In this document: positions 1 to 7,780 of the stretch, piece after piece
Position numbering within the stretch: position 1 is the stretch's first letter
How the letters are laid out: every line of letters starts with the position of its first letter
Assembly (NCBI RefSeq): GCF_004005935.1
Contig: NZ_SACQ01000001.1
Coordinates: 589,485 to 653,484 of the forward strand
DNA length: 64,000 nt
Reading direction: 5' to 3'
Source: Neptunomonas marina
Lineage (GTDB): Bacteria > Pseudomonadota > Gammaproteobacteria > Pseudomonadales > Balneatricaceae
The notes under the pieces: model-generated
The model's database searches: none
Told to the model about the DNA's origin: nothing
The model's input: the letters and a program-made list of their open reading frames with translations, nothing else
Position numbers and translations under genes: made by a program

Positions 1-473
1 GAGCCCTTATCTATCAATATTTGGAGAAATTTCAGTTTGAGTCAGCTTTAGCGGAGATAGAGCGCTTTCAATCGCGCTTTGGTGATGATTTTGAGTTGTC
101 CCGTATGCACATTGTGCTATCAGCTCAGCTGGGCAAGCCCTATGAAGACGCACTAAAAAGGCTCTTGAGTTGGCCAAGTGTATCGCAGCGCCAGTTGCGG
201 CAACTGAATGCGCTCTGGCGCGAGACACCAGAGCTGCTCGCGACACTTGATAATGATGCGCTTGCTAAGTTGGGTGTGAAGTTTTTACAGCTTCCCGACC
301 GCTCGTATGCTGAAGCCATTTGTGAGCAGTTGCAGTCGCGTGAAGCGAAATCTCCGTTTTTTGCCGATCTTGCAACCCGCTTAGCTAATCTGCACTCGAA
401 GTTAGGTAACAAGAACAAGAGTGCGAACTATCAAGCGATTGCTGAACGTTTGAATCAGGGGCACTGGCTGTGA
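1..473 (+). CDS. TPR-like protein, 3' part only
   Basis: The reading frame is open from the first base, so this is the C-terminal part (about 157 residues) of a gene that begins before the window; the TTG at 21 has no ribosome site and is probably internal. The visible protein is soluble, helical and rich in Leu, Ala and Gln, with paired-helix periodicity like tetratricopeptide repeats. There is no catalytic motif. Its stop overlaps the GTG start of the next gene by 4 nt, so the two are probably translationally coupled. That neighbour also ends in a TPR-like region, which hints that the pair act together. Function not recognised. Confidence 0.6.
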   Translation, partial: ALIYQYLEKFQFESALAEIERFQSRFGDDFELSRMHIVLSAQLGKPYEDALKRLLSWPSVSQRQLRQLNALWRETPELLATLDNDALAKLGVKFLQLPDRSYAEAICEQLQSREAKSPFFADLATRLANLHSKLGNKNKSANYQAIAERLNQGHWL

Positions 474-1867
474 GTGATACGATGTCGTTTTGCAAATACC
501 ACCCCACAGAGCATGCTCAATATGTTTGCCACCAATGCGAACTCAACTGCTGCAGCGAGTGCGTTGTCGGCGGAGAGACCTTTGGTACTGAGTGCTGCCC
601 TCTATGCGGATCGCGTCTAGATTTTCTTGGTGATGCGACGAATGCGGAGCCGTTTTGGCGGCGCATTGATAAAAGCTTTAAATACCCCATCCGCAAAGAG
701 ACTCTAATGTTGATCATAGGGGTTGCCGTGACATCGGCTGTATTAGCCAATGTGGGCGGCTTTATTGCATTTGTGGTGATGCTGCTGTTAACCGGTGCGA
801 TGATGAAATACAGCTTCATCTGCATGGTGGCCACGGCAAACGGCCATATGCAAGCGCCCCCCATATCTGAAGCGTTTACGGGCGGGGTTCGCCTTATCCT
901 TAGCTTGACCGGTATGCTGATCATCATGACTGCCATCGTATTTACGGTTTATAGCCAGCTTGGTGTGTATGCGGCGGCAGTGCTTGGGTTGTTTTATATG
1001 GTGTGTTTTCCCGCTGTACTCATGCACTACGCGCTATCGGACAGCATTTTAGCGTCGATAAACCCTCTTAATATTCTGCATACCGTTAAAACCATTGGGT
1101 TTCCTTACGCTTTGCTAATGGCATTTATCGCCATGATGTCGGTATCGGTTGCCACGATACATGGCCTTATTGGTGACGGGTACAGTGTGGTGGCCGTTGC
1201 ACTACAGAGTATGGTGTCCGATTACTACATGGTCGTTCTTTTCCATGTGATGGGATACATCCTCTTTATCAATCAGCATGGTTTTGGCTATGAAGCTCGG
1301 CGCGAAGATGATGAGCAGCAACCGCTGATCCCTCTAAGTGCAGAGGAGCACCTTCTGGCCACGGTTGCTATTTTTGTCAAAGAAGGGGACTTTTCGCGAG
1401 CTTTTGAGGAGCTTTCTAAAACGGTAAAGAGTCAGCCTTCGGAGCGTCTCTACCAGCGTTATTTTGATCTTGCTTTTGCGAGCCGCTCGGTAGACCAGTT
1501 GCGGCGTTTAGTCCCGCAATATATGGGGTATTTGATTCGCCGTGGTCGGGAGCGTCAGATCTATGATCTCTACCGCAAAACGCTGCACGTGGATAAGCAG
1601 TTTCTACCTGAGACGCCGTTGGGGTGCCATCAGCTTGCAGGCATTTGTATGACTCATGGGAATCCTGAGCTAGGAGTTCGTTTGCTGAATGGCTTGCATC
1701 GACGCTTTCCTGATTATGACAACCTCAACGGAGCCTACATACTGATGGCAGATCTATTAGAAATGATTCCTAAAGCCGCTCATAAGGCGTCGGAATATCG
1801 CGCATTTGCTGAGAATTTTGCAGCATTAGGCGAGTCCAGTAAGGAGATGAACCCCAGTGCCGATTGA
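470..1867 (+). CDS. B-box zinc-finger membrane protein with C-terminal TPR-like region
   Basis: A 465-residue protein in three parts. Residues 5-50 hold a Cys/His cluster (CKYHPTEHAQYVCHQC, then CCSEC and CCPLC) like the B-box zinc fingers seen at the N-termini of some bacterial membrane proteins. Residues about 75-265 are five or six hydrophobic segments. Residues about 285-465 are soluble and helical, with TPR-like periodicity. The GTG start overlaps the stop of the upstream gene by 4 nt. The architecture suggests a membrane-anchored scaffold for protein-protein contact; substrate and process are unknown. I do not recognise a named family for the whole chain. Confidence 0.7.
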   Translation: MSDTMSFCKYHPTEHAQYVCHQCELNCCSECVVGGETFGTECCPLCGSRLDFLGDATNAEPFWRRIDKSFKYPIRKETLMLIIGVAVTSAVLANVGGFIAFVVMLLLTGAMMKYSFICMVATANGHMQAPPISEAFTGGVRLILSLTGMLIIMTAIVFTVYSQLGVYAAAVLGLFYMVCFPAVLMHYALSDSILASINPLNILHTVKTIGFPYALLMAFIAMMSVSVATIHGLIGDGYSVVAVALQSMVSDYYMVVLFHVMGYILFINQHGFGYEARREDDEQQPLIPLSAEEHLLATVAIFVKEGDFSRAFEELSKTVKSQPSERLYQRYFDLAFASRSVDQLRRLVPQYMGYLIRRGRERQIYDLYRKTLHVDKQFLPETPLGCHQLAGICMTHGNPELGVRLLNGLHRRFPDYDNLNGAYILMADLLEMIPKAAHKASEYRAFAENFAALGESSKEMNPSAD

Positions 1868-1972
1868 CTTCGGTAATGTGGCATAAACCCGAAATGATAC
1901 TGCAGTGATAACTGGTGATAATGTGATCTAAAGGTTTATTGATAGCGTAACGCAAAACATAAAAGATATATC

Positions 1973-2001
1973 TTGTTATCGATAATGATATTGATTATCA
2001 T
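1973..2001 (+). promoter_or_regulatory. Fur box inside a sigma70-type promoter
   Basis: GATAATGATATTGATTATC at 1981-1999 matches 17 of 19 positions of the classic Fur box. It lies between and over TTGTTA (1973-1978) and TATCAT (1996-2001), which have 17 nt between them and read as -35 and -10 elements. Fur bound here would block the promoter. The first gene downstream is the 34-residue peptide starting at 2051, so that gene is predicted to be induced by iron limitation. Confidence 0.8.
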
Positions 2002-2050
2002 TTATATGTCTTTTAATGAATGGCTTCAATAAGCGAAACAAGGAGCAGAT

Positions 2051-2155
2051 ATGAACCACTCCACTGACCGAGCTGCCGAGAGCAGCGTTGCCTCTTTTGT
2101 CGTTGCGGTATTTGCCATGGGTTTACTGGCAGCAGTGATGTTGATCCCTGCATAG
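2051..2155 (+). CDS. Fur-regulated 34-residue single-pass membrane peptide
   Basis: A short ORF starts with ATG 5 nt after AGGAG (2041-2045) and ends with TAG at 2153-2155. The product has a polar N-terminus of about 12 residues and then one hydrophobic segment (about residues 13-34, SFVVAVFAMGLLAAVMLIPA), so a single-pass inner-membrane peptide is expected. The Fur box 50 nt upstream and the good ribosome site are the main support for its being real. No gene follows on the same strand: the next one is convergent, so the peptide is the only product of this promoter. I do not recognise the family; a partner in iron uptake or respiration is inference only. Confidence 0.6.
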   Translation: MNHSTDRAAESSVASFVVAVFAMGLLAAVMLIPA

Positions 2156-2200
2156 CAGCTGCACCCGCAGCTAGATAAATACGTAGCGCGGGCGCCGTCA

Positions 2201-2623
2201 TTATGGACAAGGGCCGATTCGCTGGCCTGTCCATGATGAATCCATGGTCACTTCCATTCCCTGCATCGACATAGTCATCTGCATCTTTCCTGACATCTCG
2301 TCACCATTAACCTTCAGTATCCCATCACCTTTTGCTTGACCACCCTCCTCTTGGCACACCATTTTCCATGTGATGGTATCGCTCGTGACATTAACATCTG
2401 AGACAGCACAAGACTGGTCTTCTTGATCAATAAATAGCTCTGGGGTCACCTCAGTTTCGGTAACGCATTCGCGCGTCGTTTCTTTCATCGGTTGTGGCAG
2501 CATCGATGACTTAATAACGGTTGTGGACTCCCACAAACCCGGCTCAACGGGAATGCCCTCAGCACTGGTTAACGTTGAGGCACAAATGAGCAATGAAGCG
2601 CAGAGATAGCGTTGGCAACGCAT
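2201..2623 (-). CDS. DUF3617 family secreted protein
   Basis: 140 residues with a clear signal peptide (about residues 1-21, cleavage near TSA-EG), so periplasmic. The mature part opens with the PGLWE motif typical of DUF3617 and continues as a small beta-rich domain with cysteines at the spacing of that family (CVTETEV, CAVSD, CQEEGG). The function of DUF3617 proteins is not established. It is monocistronic and convergent with the small membrane peptide at 2051. The family assignment rests on the GLWE opening, length and cysteines. Confidence 0.75.
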   Translation of the reverse strand: MRCQRYLCASLLICASTLTSAEGIPVEPGLWESTTVIKSSMLPQPMKETTRECVTETEVTPELFIDQEDQSCAVSDVNVTSDTITWKMVCQEEGGQAKGDGILKVNGDEMSGKMQMTMSMQGMEVTMDSSWTGQRIGPCP

Positions 2624-2780
2624 AGTGATGTCCTTTAATTAGGTCGGCTGAATATAGGATTTCATTCTATTGGCTTCTCAAGTGAATAGCCATTGCGAAA
2701 ATAGGTGATCGATTTAACGACACCAGAGCGCTGAACGCTTATAATTGCGCACTTTTATTGATTTACACTGGAGTTCCAGC

Positions 2781-3779
2781 ATGGCTGATATCGTTGTTTG
2801 CGCACTTTACAAATTTGTGACGCTCGATAATTTCCAAGAGATTCGCGAACCTTTGACACAAGTGATGCAAAGCAACCATATTCGCGGCACGTTACTGTTG
2901 GCAAATGAAGGTATTAACGGAACTGTATCCGGATCTCGCGAAGGTATTGATAGCTTGCTGACGTGGCTGAAATCAGACCCGCGTTTGGCCGATCTTGACT
3001 ACAAAGAGTCATACCATGAAAAACAACCGTTTAAGCGTGGCAAAGTGAAACTCAAGAAGGAGATTGTCACACTGGGCGTTGAGGGCATTGACCCAAAACG
3101 TGTTGTGGGTACCTATATCGAGCCACAGGATTGGAATGCTCTCATCTCTGACCCAGACGTCGTCGTTGTCGATACGCGTAATGACTATGAGGTCCAAGTC
3201 GGTACCTTTAAGCATGCAGTGAACCCCGAGACAGATACCTTCCGTGAGTTTCCAGCGTATGTTGCAGAAAACATGAATCCCGAAAAGCAGAAGAAGGTTG
3301 CGATGTTTTGCACCGGTGGCATTCGCTGTGAAAAGTCGACGGCCTTTATGCTTGAGCAGGGCTTTGAAGAGGTTTATCACCTCAAGGGCGGTATCTTGAA
3401 ATATCTCGAAGAGGTGGACCAAGAGGAATCCCTATGGGAAGGTGAGTGCTTCGTATTTGATGACCGTGTGACAGTCAATCATCAGCTAGAGAAGGGCCAA
3501 TATGAAGCCTGTGCGGCTTGCCGTCTACCTATTACTGCTGAGGATAAAGCAAGCGATAAGTTTGAGCAGGGTGTTAGCTGCCCGCACTGTTTTGGTAAGC
3601 ATAGTGAAGATCAGCTAGCGCGCTTTCGCCAGCGTGAACTACAAATGCGCCTCGCCAGAGAACGCGGTGAGGGGCACTTGGGTGAAGAAGCCAATGAAAG
3701 TACGCAAACACGTCGTCAGAAAAAGCAGGCGGATCGTGAGCGTCAGCAGCAAGCACAGCAACGCAAATCAGGCAGCTGA
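2781..3779 (+). CDS. trhO: tRNA uridine(34) hydroxylase TrhO (YceA), rhodanese family
   Basis: 332 residues. TrhO proteins carry out oxygen-dependent hydroxylation of U34, the step before 5-methoxyuridine and cmo5U in wobble positions. The N-terminal ferredoxin-like part contains the family signature [16 protein letters not shown], the rhodanese domain follows, and the active loop reads [10 protein letters not shown] with the catalytic Cys at about residue 177. A Cys-pair segment (CAACRLP, CPHCFG) and a charged, Gln/Arg-rich tail close the chain. I chose ATG 2781 rather than an upstream ATG at 2745 because GGAG lies 7 nt before it and the protein then starts [12 protein letters not shown] like other members. 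Monocistronic. Confidence 0.93.
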   Translation: MADIVVCALYKFVTLDNFQEIREPLTQVMQSNHIRGTLLLANEGINGTVSGSREGIDSLLTWLKSDPRLADLDYKESYHEKQPFKRGKVKLKKEIVTLGVEGIDPKRVVGTYIEPQDWNALISDPDVVVVDTRNDYEVQVGTFKHAVNPETDTFREFPAYVAENMNPEKQKKVAMFCTGGIRCEKSTAFMLEQGFEEVYHLKGGILKYLEEVDQEESLWEGECFVFDDRVTVNHQLEKGQYEACAACRLPITAEDKASDKFEQGVSCPHCFGKHSEDQLARFRQRELQMRLARERGEGHLGEEANESTQTRRQKKQADRERQQQAQQRKSGS

Positions 3780-3888
3780 GGCATAACGCTTTTGGTCTAG
3801 GTCGCTGATTAATTTAAATTTATAGCTAACAAACAAAAACAGCTGTGCTATAACTTAGGGAAAAGATAATACAGGGTAGGAGAACACT

Positions 3889-4794
3889 ATGGCTGACTCT
3901 GGCAGCAACTATCAGCAGCGCTTCGATGCACTCTCTAGCGCATTAGAGCAAATTGTTGTGCACCTTAATGCCGCTGGTGAGGTGACCGATGTCAGAGCTG
4001 GGGATGCACAGTGGTTGCATCCTGATGTACTCCTAACCCGCACGTTCTCAAGCCTTTTCTCATCGGATATTAGCGCGCATATTGATGCTCAAATCGAAAG
4101 TGCGCTGGCCTCGCGTGAGCCGCAAAAACTGCTAGTATCGATGAACCCTGAGCATTCATTGGACTGGCGTGAAGCCGGCCTTACTGATGCGCAGGTATGG
4201 GACACACGTGTTGTTGCTGTAAATGATGATGAGCTGCTCTGGATTGCTCGCGATATTGCAGATGCTAAGCGTTCAGAGCAAAAAGCGATTACATTAGCGC
4301 AGCGTGATCCTCTTACAGGCGCATACAACCGCCGAGCTTTGATGACGATTCTCAAGCAGTCTGTTGCCCAAGCCAAACGTTATGACTGGGTATGCTCATT
4401 CCTGAAAATAGATATCGATCACTTCAGCGACATCAATAGCACACATGGTTTAGATGCGGGTGATCGAGTATTGCAAGCCTTTGTGCAAGCGATGCAAAAC
4501 TTTAAGCGCACAGCCGATTTCTTTGCGCGCTTCTCTGATGATGCATTTGTGATGTTTCTGCCTGAAACTAATCACGATCAGGCGTTGTTAGCAGCGGAGC
4601 GGGTGCGCCGCCTAGCGGAAAACTTAGAGATCGATTTCGAAGATGTCACACTCAAGATTACGGTGTGCATAGGCTCGGCAACACTGCAAGATACGGAAGA
4701 TTCTGCTGAAGATATCTTAAAGCGTGCAGAAGAGAACTTGTTTATCGCCAAGCAAAGTGGTTCCAATCGAATTGAAGGTGAGAGCGACGCTTAA
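3889..4794 (+). CDS. PAS-GGDEF protein with degenerate active site
   Basis: 301 residues. The N-terminal 120 or so residues look like a PAS-type sensor domain ending in the usual WIARDIADAKRSE linker. The GGDEF domain starts at DPLTGAYNRRAL (about residue 144) and has the DIDHFSDINSTHG metal-site region. The signature itself, at residues 216-220, is SDDAF instead of GGDEF: both glycines that bind GTP and the catalytic Glu are replaced. Diguanylate cyclase activity is therefore unlikely; such proteins often act as c-di-GMP or nucleotide sensors or as partners. ATG follows GTAGGAG. A bidirectional terminator lies directly downstream. Confidence 0.85.
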   Translation: MADSGSNYQQRFDALSSALEQIVVHLNAAGEVTDVRAGDAQWLHPDVLLTRTFSSLFSSDISAHIDAQIESALASREPQKLLVSMNPEHSLDWREAGLTDAQVWDTRVVAVNDDELLWIARDIADAKRSEQKAITLAQRDPLTGAYNRRALMTILKQSVAQAKRYDWVCSFLKIDIDHFSDINSTHGLDAGDRVLQAFVQAMQNFKRTADFFARFSDDAFVMFLPETNHDQALLAAERVRRLAENLEIDFEDVTLKITVCIGSATLQDTEDSAEDILKRAEENLFIAKQSGSNRIEGESDA

Positions 4795-4807
4795 GCGTAC
4801 GTCATGT

Positions 4808-4836
4808 AAAAAGGAGGCTATTTAGCCTCCTTTTTT
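4808..4836. terminator. bidirectional rho-independent terminator
   Basis: Stem AAAAAGGAGGCT / AGCCTCCTTTTT with a 4-nt loop and U-tracts in both directions, between the convergent GGDEF gene and rarD. Confidence 0.9.
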
Positions 4837-4846
4837 GTTGCTCTAA

Positions 4847-5734
4847 TCAGCTATGTTTAGTGCGTCTGCGCTGGTGCTTGAGTGCTGCACCACCTGAAAA
4901 CACGATAAGCCCTGCCCAGATAAGAGCAAAAGTGACCCAGTCATCCTGATTGAAAGGCTCGCCGAGTATCAACACTGCCGATAATAACTGCAGAGACGGC
5001 GCCAGATAAATCATAAACCCGAGTACGGTTAAACTAAGGTGTTTCGCCGCGGCTGAAAAGGCAATGAGCGGCAATGCCGTAATAATGCCAGAGAGCATGA
5101 GTAGCCCCCAATCGTAACTGGATAACGATGAGCCGGTGCCTGCAAGCAGCAAATAGCTTAAATACACCAATGCTGCAGGTACGAGAATCAGCGTTTCGAT
5201 GAACAACCCCGATACGGCATCCACCTGTGTTTGCTTTCGGATTAACCCATAAAACGCGAAGGTTGTTGCCAGCGTTAGCGATATCCAAGGTAACTCTCCT
5301 ACGCTAATTAGCTTATAGCCCACACCTGCAAGCGCCAAGCCGATCGCGATCTTCTGAAAACCGAAGAGCGTCTCTTTCAAGAAAATCACCGCCAGCGCAA
5401 CGGCTACAAGTGGATTAATAAAGTAACCCAAGCTCGCCTCGACCGCGCGGCCTGCGCCCACGGCCCAGATGTATAGCACCCAATTAATTGCAATCATGCA
5501 CGAGGAGCCTGCCAGCAGCAGAAGTAAGCGTCGATCATTAAACGCGTAGCGCACCTTTTTCCATTGGCGGGTGACGCTTAAAACAATCGCGACAAAAATC
5601 AGCGACCAAAGAACACGGTGGCCCAGCACCTCTACAGCGGGGATGTGTTTAACAAGGTGGAAAAAGAGCGCGAAGCAGCCCCAAATACCATAAGCGGCAA
5701 GCGCAAGCAGCAGGCCTCGTTGGGAATCGTTCAA
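4847..5734 (-). CDS. rarD: RarD-type EamA family transporter
   Basis: 295 residues with ten hydrophobic segments in two repeated halves, the EamA drug/metabolite transporter fold. The opening RGLLLALAAYGIWGCFALFF, the EVLGHRVLWS motif and WVLYIWAVGAGRAVEASLGYFINPL in the first half are characteristic of RarD. Members are inner-membrane exporters of uncertain substrate; the name comes from chloramphenicol sensitivity in Escherichia coli and Pseudomonas. It reads leftward, ends at a strong shared terminator, and is separated from hisC upstream by a terminator, so it is probably a single-gene unit. Confidence 0.88.
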   Translation of the reverse strand: MNDSQRGLLLALAAYGIWGCFALFFHLVKHIPAVEVLGHRVLWSLIFVAIVLSVTRQWKKVRYAFNDRRLLLLLAGSSCMIAINWVLYIWAVGAGRAVEASLGYFINPLVAVALAVIFLKETLFGFQKIAIGLALAGVGYKLISVGELPWISLTLATTFAFYGLIRKQTQVDAVSGLFIETLILVPAALVYLSYLLLAGTGSSLSSYDWGLLMLSGIITALPLIAFSAAAKHLSLTVLGFMIYLAPSLQLLSAVLILGEPFNQDDWVTFALIWAGLIVFSGGAALKHQRRRTKHS

Positions 5735-5757
5735 AGTGACGTCCTTGTTGCGGGATC

Positions 5758-5784
5758 AAAAAAAAGAGCGCCTCAATAGCGCTC
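5758..5784 (-). terminator. rho-independent terminator after hisC
   Basis: On the minus strand GAGCGC-TATTGAG-GCGCTC is followed by a run of eight T (complement of 5758-5765). It ends the hisC transcript before rarD. Confidence 0.88.
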
Positions 5785-5829
5785 GCGAATATGTTGAATT
5801 GTGCGGTGGTTCAGCGCTCAGGCTGTGGC

Positions 5830-6894
5830 CTAGCCAAGGTCTGGATGCTGTTTAAGACATGCGACCAATGCTTCCATCTGTTCCTGAGTACCAATGGTGA
5901 TACGCAAGAAGTTGTCTATCTCTGGGCGACTGAAGTGACGCACTAAAATATTGTTGGTACGCAGGTAGCCCATTAGCTCAGCGCCTTCGATAAAGCGATG
6001 CTCAGCGAACACAAAGTTTGTAGCCGATGGGATGACCTTAAAGCCTAGCTCTGATAGCTGCTCGGTTGTCCATTGGCGCGTAGTGATAATCTGCGCCACG
6101 GACTGTTCAAAGTAGGATTGATCTTGCAGGGCAGCAACCGCCGTTTTTTGTGCCAGCGCGTCAAGTGGATAGGAGTTAAAGCTATTTTTTACGCGCTCCA
6201 AACCATCGATCAGCTCTGTATGACCGATGGCAAAGCCAACTCGCATACCTGCGAGTGAGCGCGATTTAGAGAAGGTTTGGATGACCAGTACATTTGGGTA
6301 TTTGTCCACTAACGCGACTGCGCTTTGGGCGCCAAAATCAACGTAAGCTTCATCAACAATCACAACGGACTCGGTATTGCGCTGCAGTAGGGCTTCAATC
6401 TCATCCAACGATAGCGATCTGCCCGTGGGTGCATTTGGGTTTGCAAAGATGATGCCGCCGTTCTCAGTCGTGTAGTTTGTTAGTGCAACGGAGAAGTCAT
6501 CCTCAAGGGGAATGTGCTGATAGTCGATCTGGTAGAGGTTGCAATACACATCGTAGAAGCTGTAGGTGATAGATGGCATCAACAACGGCTTTTCTTGGCG
6601 GAAAAATGCCATGAACGCGTGTGCGAGCACCTCGTCTGAACCGTTCCCAACAAAGACTTGGGCACGCTCAACACCGTAGTAGTTGGCGAGTGCCTCTTTA
6701 AGCTCTGTCGAGTCAGGGTCTGGGTACAGAGTGAGTCGAGCAGTATCGTAATGATGCAGTGCGTGCTCAACAGCCGGCGAGGGGGGGAAAGGGTTCTCGT
6801 TGGTGTTAAGTTTGATCAGATTAGTAACCTTAGGCTGTTCACCAGGAACATAAGGTGTGAGGTCACGAATCGCTGCACTCCAGAACTTGCTCAT
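5830..6894 (-). CDS. hisC: histidinol-phosphate aminotransferase
   Basis: 354 residues, the usual HisC length. It transfers an amino group from glutamate to imidazole acetol phosphate using PLP; many HisC paralogues also act on aromatic amino acids. Visible features are KLNTNENPFPPSP near the N-terminus, VGNGSDEVLAHAFMAF, the substrate/PLP region NPNAPTGRSL, VDEAYVDFG, and the PLP-lysine segment TFSKSRSLAGMRVGF (Lys near residue 213). It is not in a his operon here: its neighbours are trpBA on one side and rarD on the other, each cut off by a terminator. A broad-specificity paralogue is therefore possible. Confidence 0.92.
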   Translation of the reverse strand: MSKFWSAAIRDLTPYVPGEQPKVTNLIKLNTNENPFPPSPAVEHALHHYDTARLTLYPDPDSTELKEALANYYGVERAQVFVGNGSDEVLAHAFMAFFRQEKPLLMPSITYSFYDVYCNLYQIDYQHIPLEDDFSVALTNYTTENGGIIFANPNAPTGRSLSLDEIEALLQRNTESVVIVDEAYVDFGAQSAVALVDKYPNVLVIQTFSKSRSLAGMRVGFAIGHTELIDGLERVKNSFNSYPLDALAQKTAVAALQDQSYFEQSVAQIITTRQWTTEQLSELGFKVIPSATNFVFAEHRFIEGAELMGYLRTNNILVRHFSRPEIDNFLRITIGTQEQMEALVACLKQHPDLG

Positions 6895-6913
6895 TTGATC
6901 TCTCGTTTAAATT

Positions 6914-6925
6914 AACCAATTGGTT
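6914..6925. promoter_or_regulatory. 12-bp palindrome upstream of hisC
   Basis: AACCAATTGGTT is a perfect palindrome about 20 nt upstream of the hisC start, embedded in AT-rich sequence where the promoter should lie. It could be an operator. It does not match the palindrome between trpB and tetR. Confidence 0.35.
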
Positions 6926-6946
6926 TAAATGGCAAAACAGAATAGC

Positions 6947-6986
6947 AAAATTCAGCTGCCGAGAATATCTGCGCCAGCTGAATTTT
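6947..6986. terminator. probable terminator after trpBA
   Basis: Arms AAAATTCAGCTG (6947-6958) and CAGCTGAATTTT (6975-6986) form a 12-bp stem with a 16-nt loop, T-rich on both strands. It lies just past the trpA stop and upstream of hisC. Confidence 0.6.
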
Positions 6987-7006
6987 TTATGCCAACATGT
7001 CGTTGG

Positions 7007-7780
7007 TTACCGTGTAGCCGTTTGCAAGCTTTTAAAGCGTGTCACCAGCTGTGTTAGGCCTGCCTCATTGTAGGCGTTGAGTAACGCAGAGCCCACGATG
7101 GCGATATCCGCATGACCAATCAGCGCCGTGATATGTTCCGGCTTGCTAATTCCAAAGCCAACACCGAGCGGCACTGACGTTTGCTGTTTTAGCGTATCTA
7201 AGTTGTCCGTTACTGCATCGAATGCAGTGGCGCCACCAGTAACACCTGATCGGCTCACACAGTAGAGCATACCGCTGGCAGCGCTGAGGGTTTGGGCTAA
7301 GCGGGCGGAGTCCATCTGTGGAATGGTTAGCCAGATCGGTGCAATGTCCGCAGCCTTTAACGGCTCAACGAAACTGGCTTGCTCTATCGGCAGATCGGGG
7401 ATGATTAAGCCACTTATTGCAGGCGCTGCGGTGTCGGCCAAGGCTTCAAAACCAAATTGTAACATTGGGTTAAGGTAGCTCATAAGTACGACTTTGCTGT
7501 CAGGGTAGCGTGTGGCAAGGGCGTTGATATCGGCCAAGCACTGGCGAAGTGTAGGAGCATTCTCTAGCGCGACGTGACAGGCATTAGTGATTGTTGGTCC
7601 ATCGGCGACCGGGTCAGAAAAAGGAAACTGAACTTCAAGAATATCCGTGCCTTCGCGCAGCAATGTCTCCATGATCTCTAGGCTATCTTTTATCGTTGGA
7701 TAGCCATAGATAACATGGGTCATAAGGAGGATCGGTCGGCTCTCGCGCTGAGTTTTGATATAGGTTTGCAGGGTGCTCAT
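7007..7780 (-). CDS. trpA: tryptophan synthase alpha chain, divergent type
   Basis: 257 residues. TrpA cleaves indole-3-glycerol phosphate to indole, which passes to TrpB. The catalytic residues fall at the canonical numbers: Glu49 (ILEVQFPFSDP) and Asp60 (VADGPTI). The phosphate site CVSRSGVTGG and VGFGISKPEH are also present. The start of the barrel, LLMTHVIYGYPTIKDS, and the FP replacing the usual GxPF neighbours are less typical than in the common proteobacterial enzyme. The ATG overlaps the trpB stop by 4 nt, so the two are coupled. It sits away from other trp genes and next to a tetR gene. Confidence 0.9.
   Translation of the reverse strand: MSTLQTYIKTQRESRPILLMTHVIYGYPTIKDSLEIMETLLREGTDILEVQFPFSDPVADGPTITNACHVALENAPTLRQCLADINALATRYPDSKVVLMSYLNPMLQFGFEALADTAAPAISGLIIPDLPIEQASFVEPLKAADIAPIWLTIPQMDSARLAQTLSAASGMLYCVSRSGVTGGATAFDAVTDNLDTLKQQTSVPLGVGFGISKPEHITALIGHADIAIVGSALLNAYNEAGLTQLVTRFKSLQTATR

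Noticed and set aside
5758-5765. A-run before hisC's end as a mobile-element or repeat feature
   Set aside because: It is the T-tail of the hisC terminator read on the plus strand.
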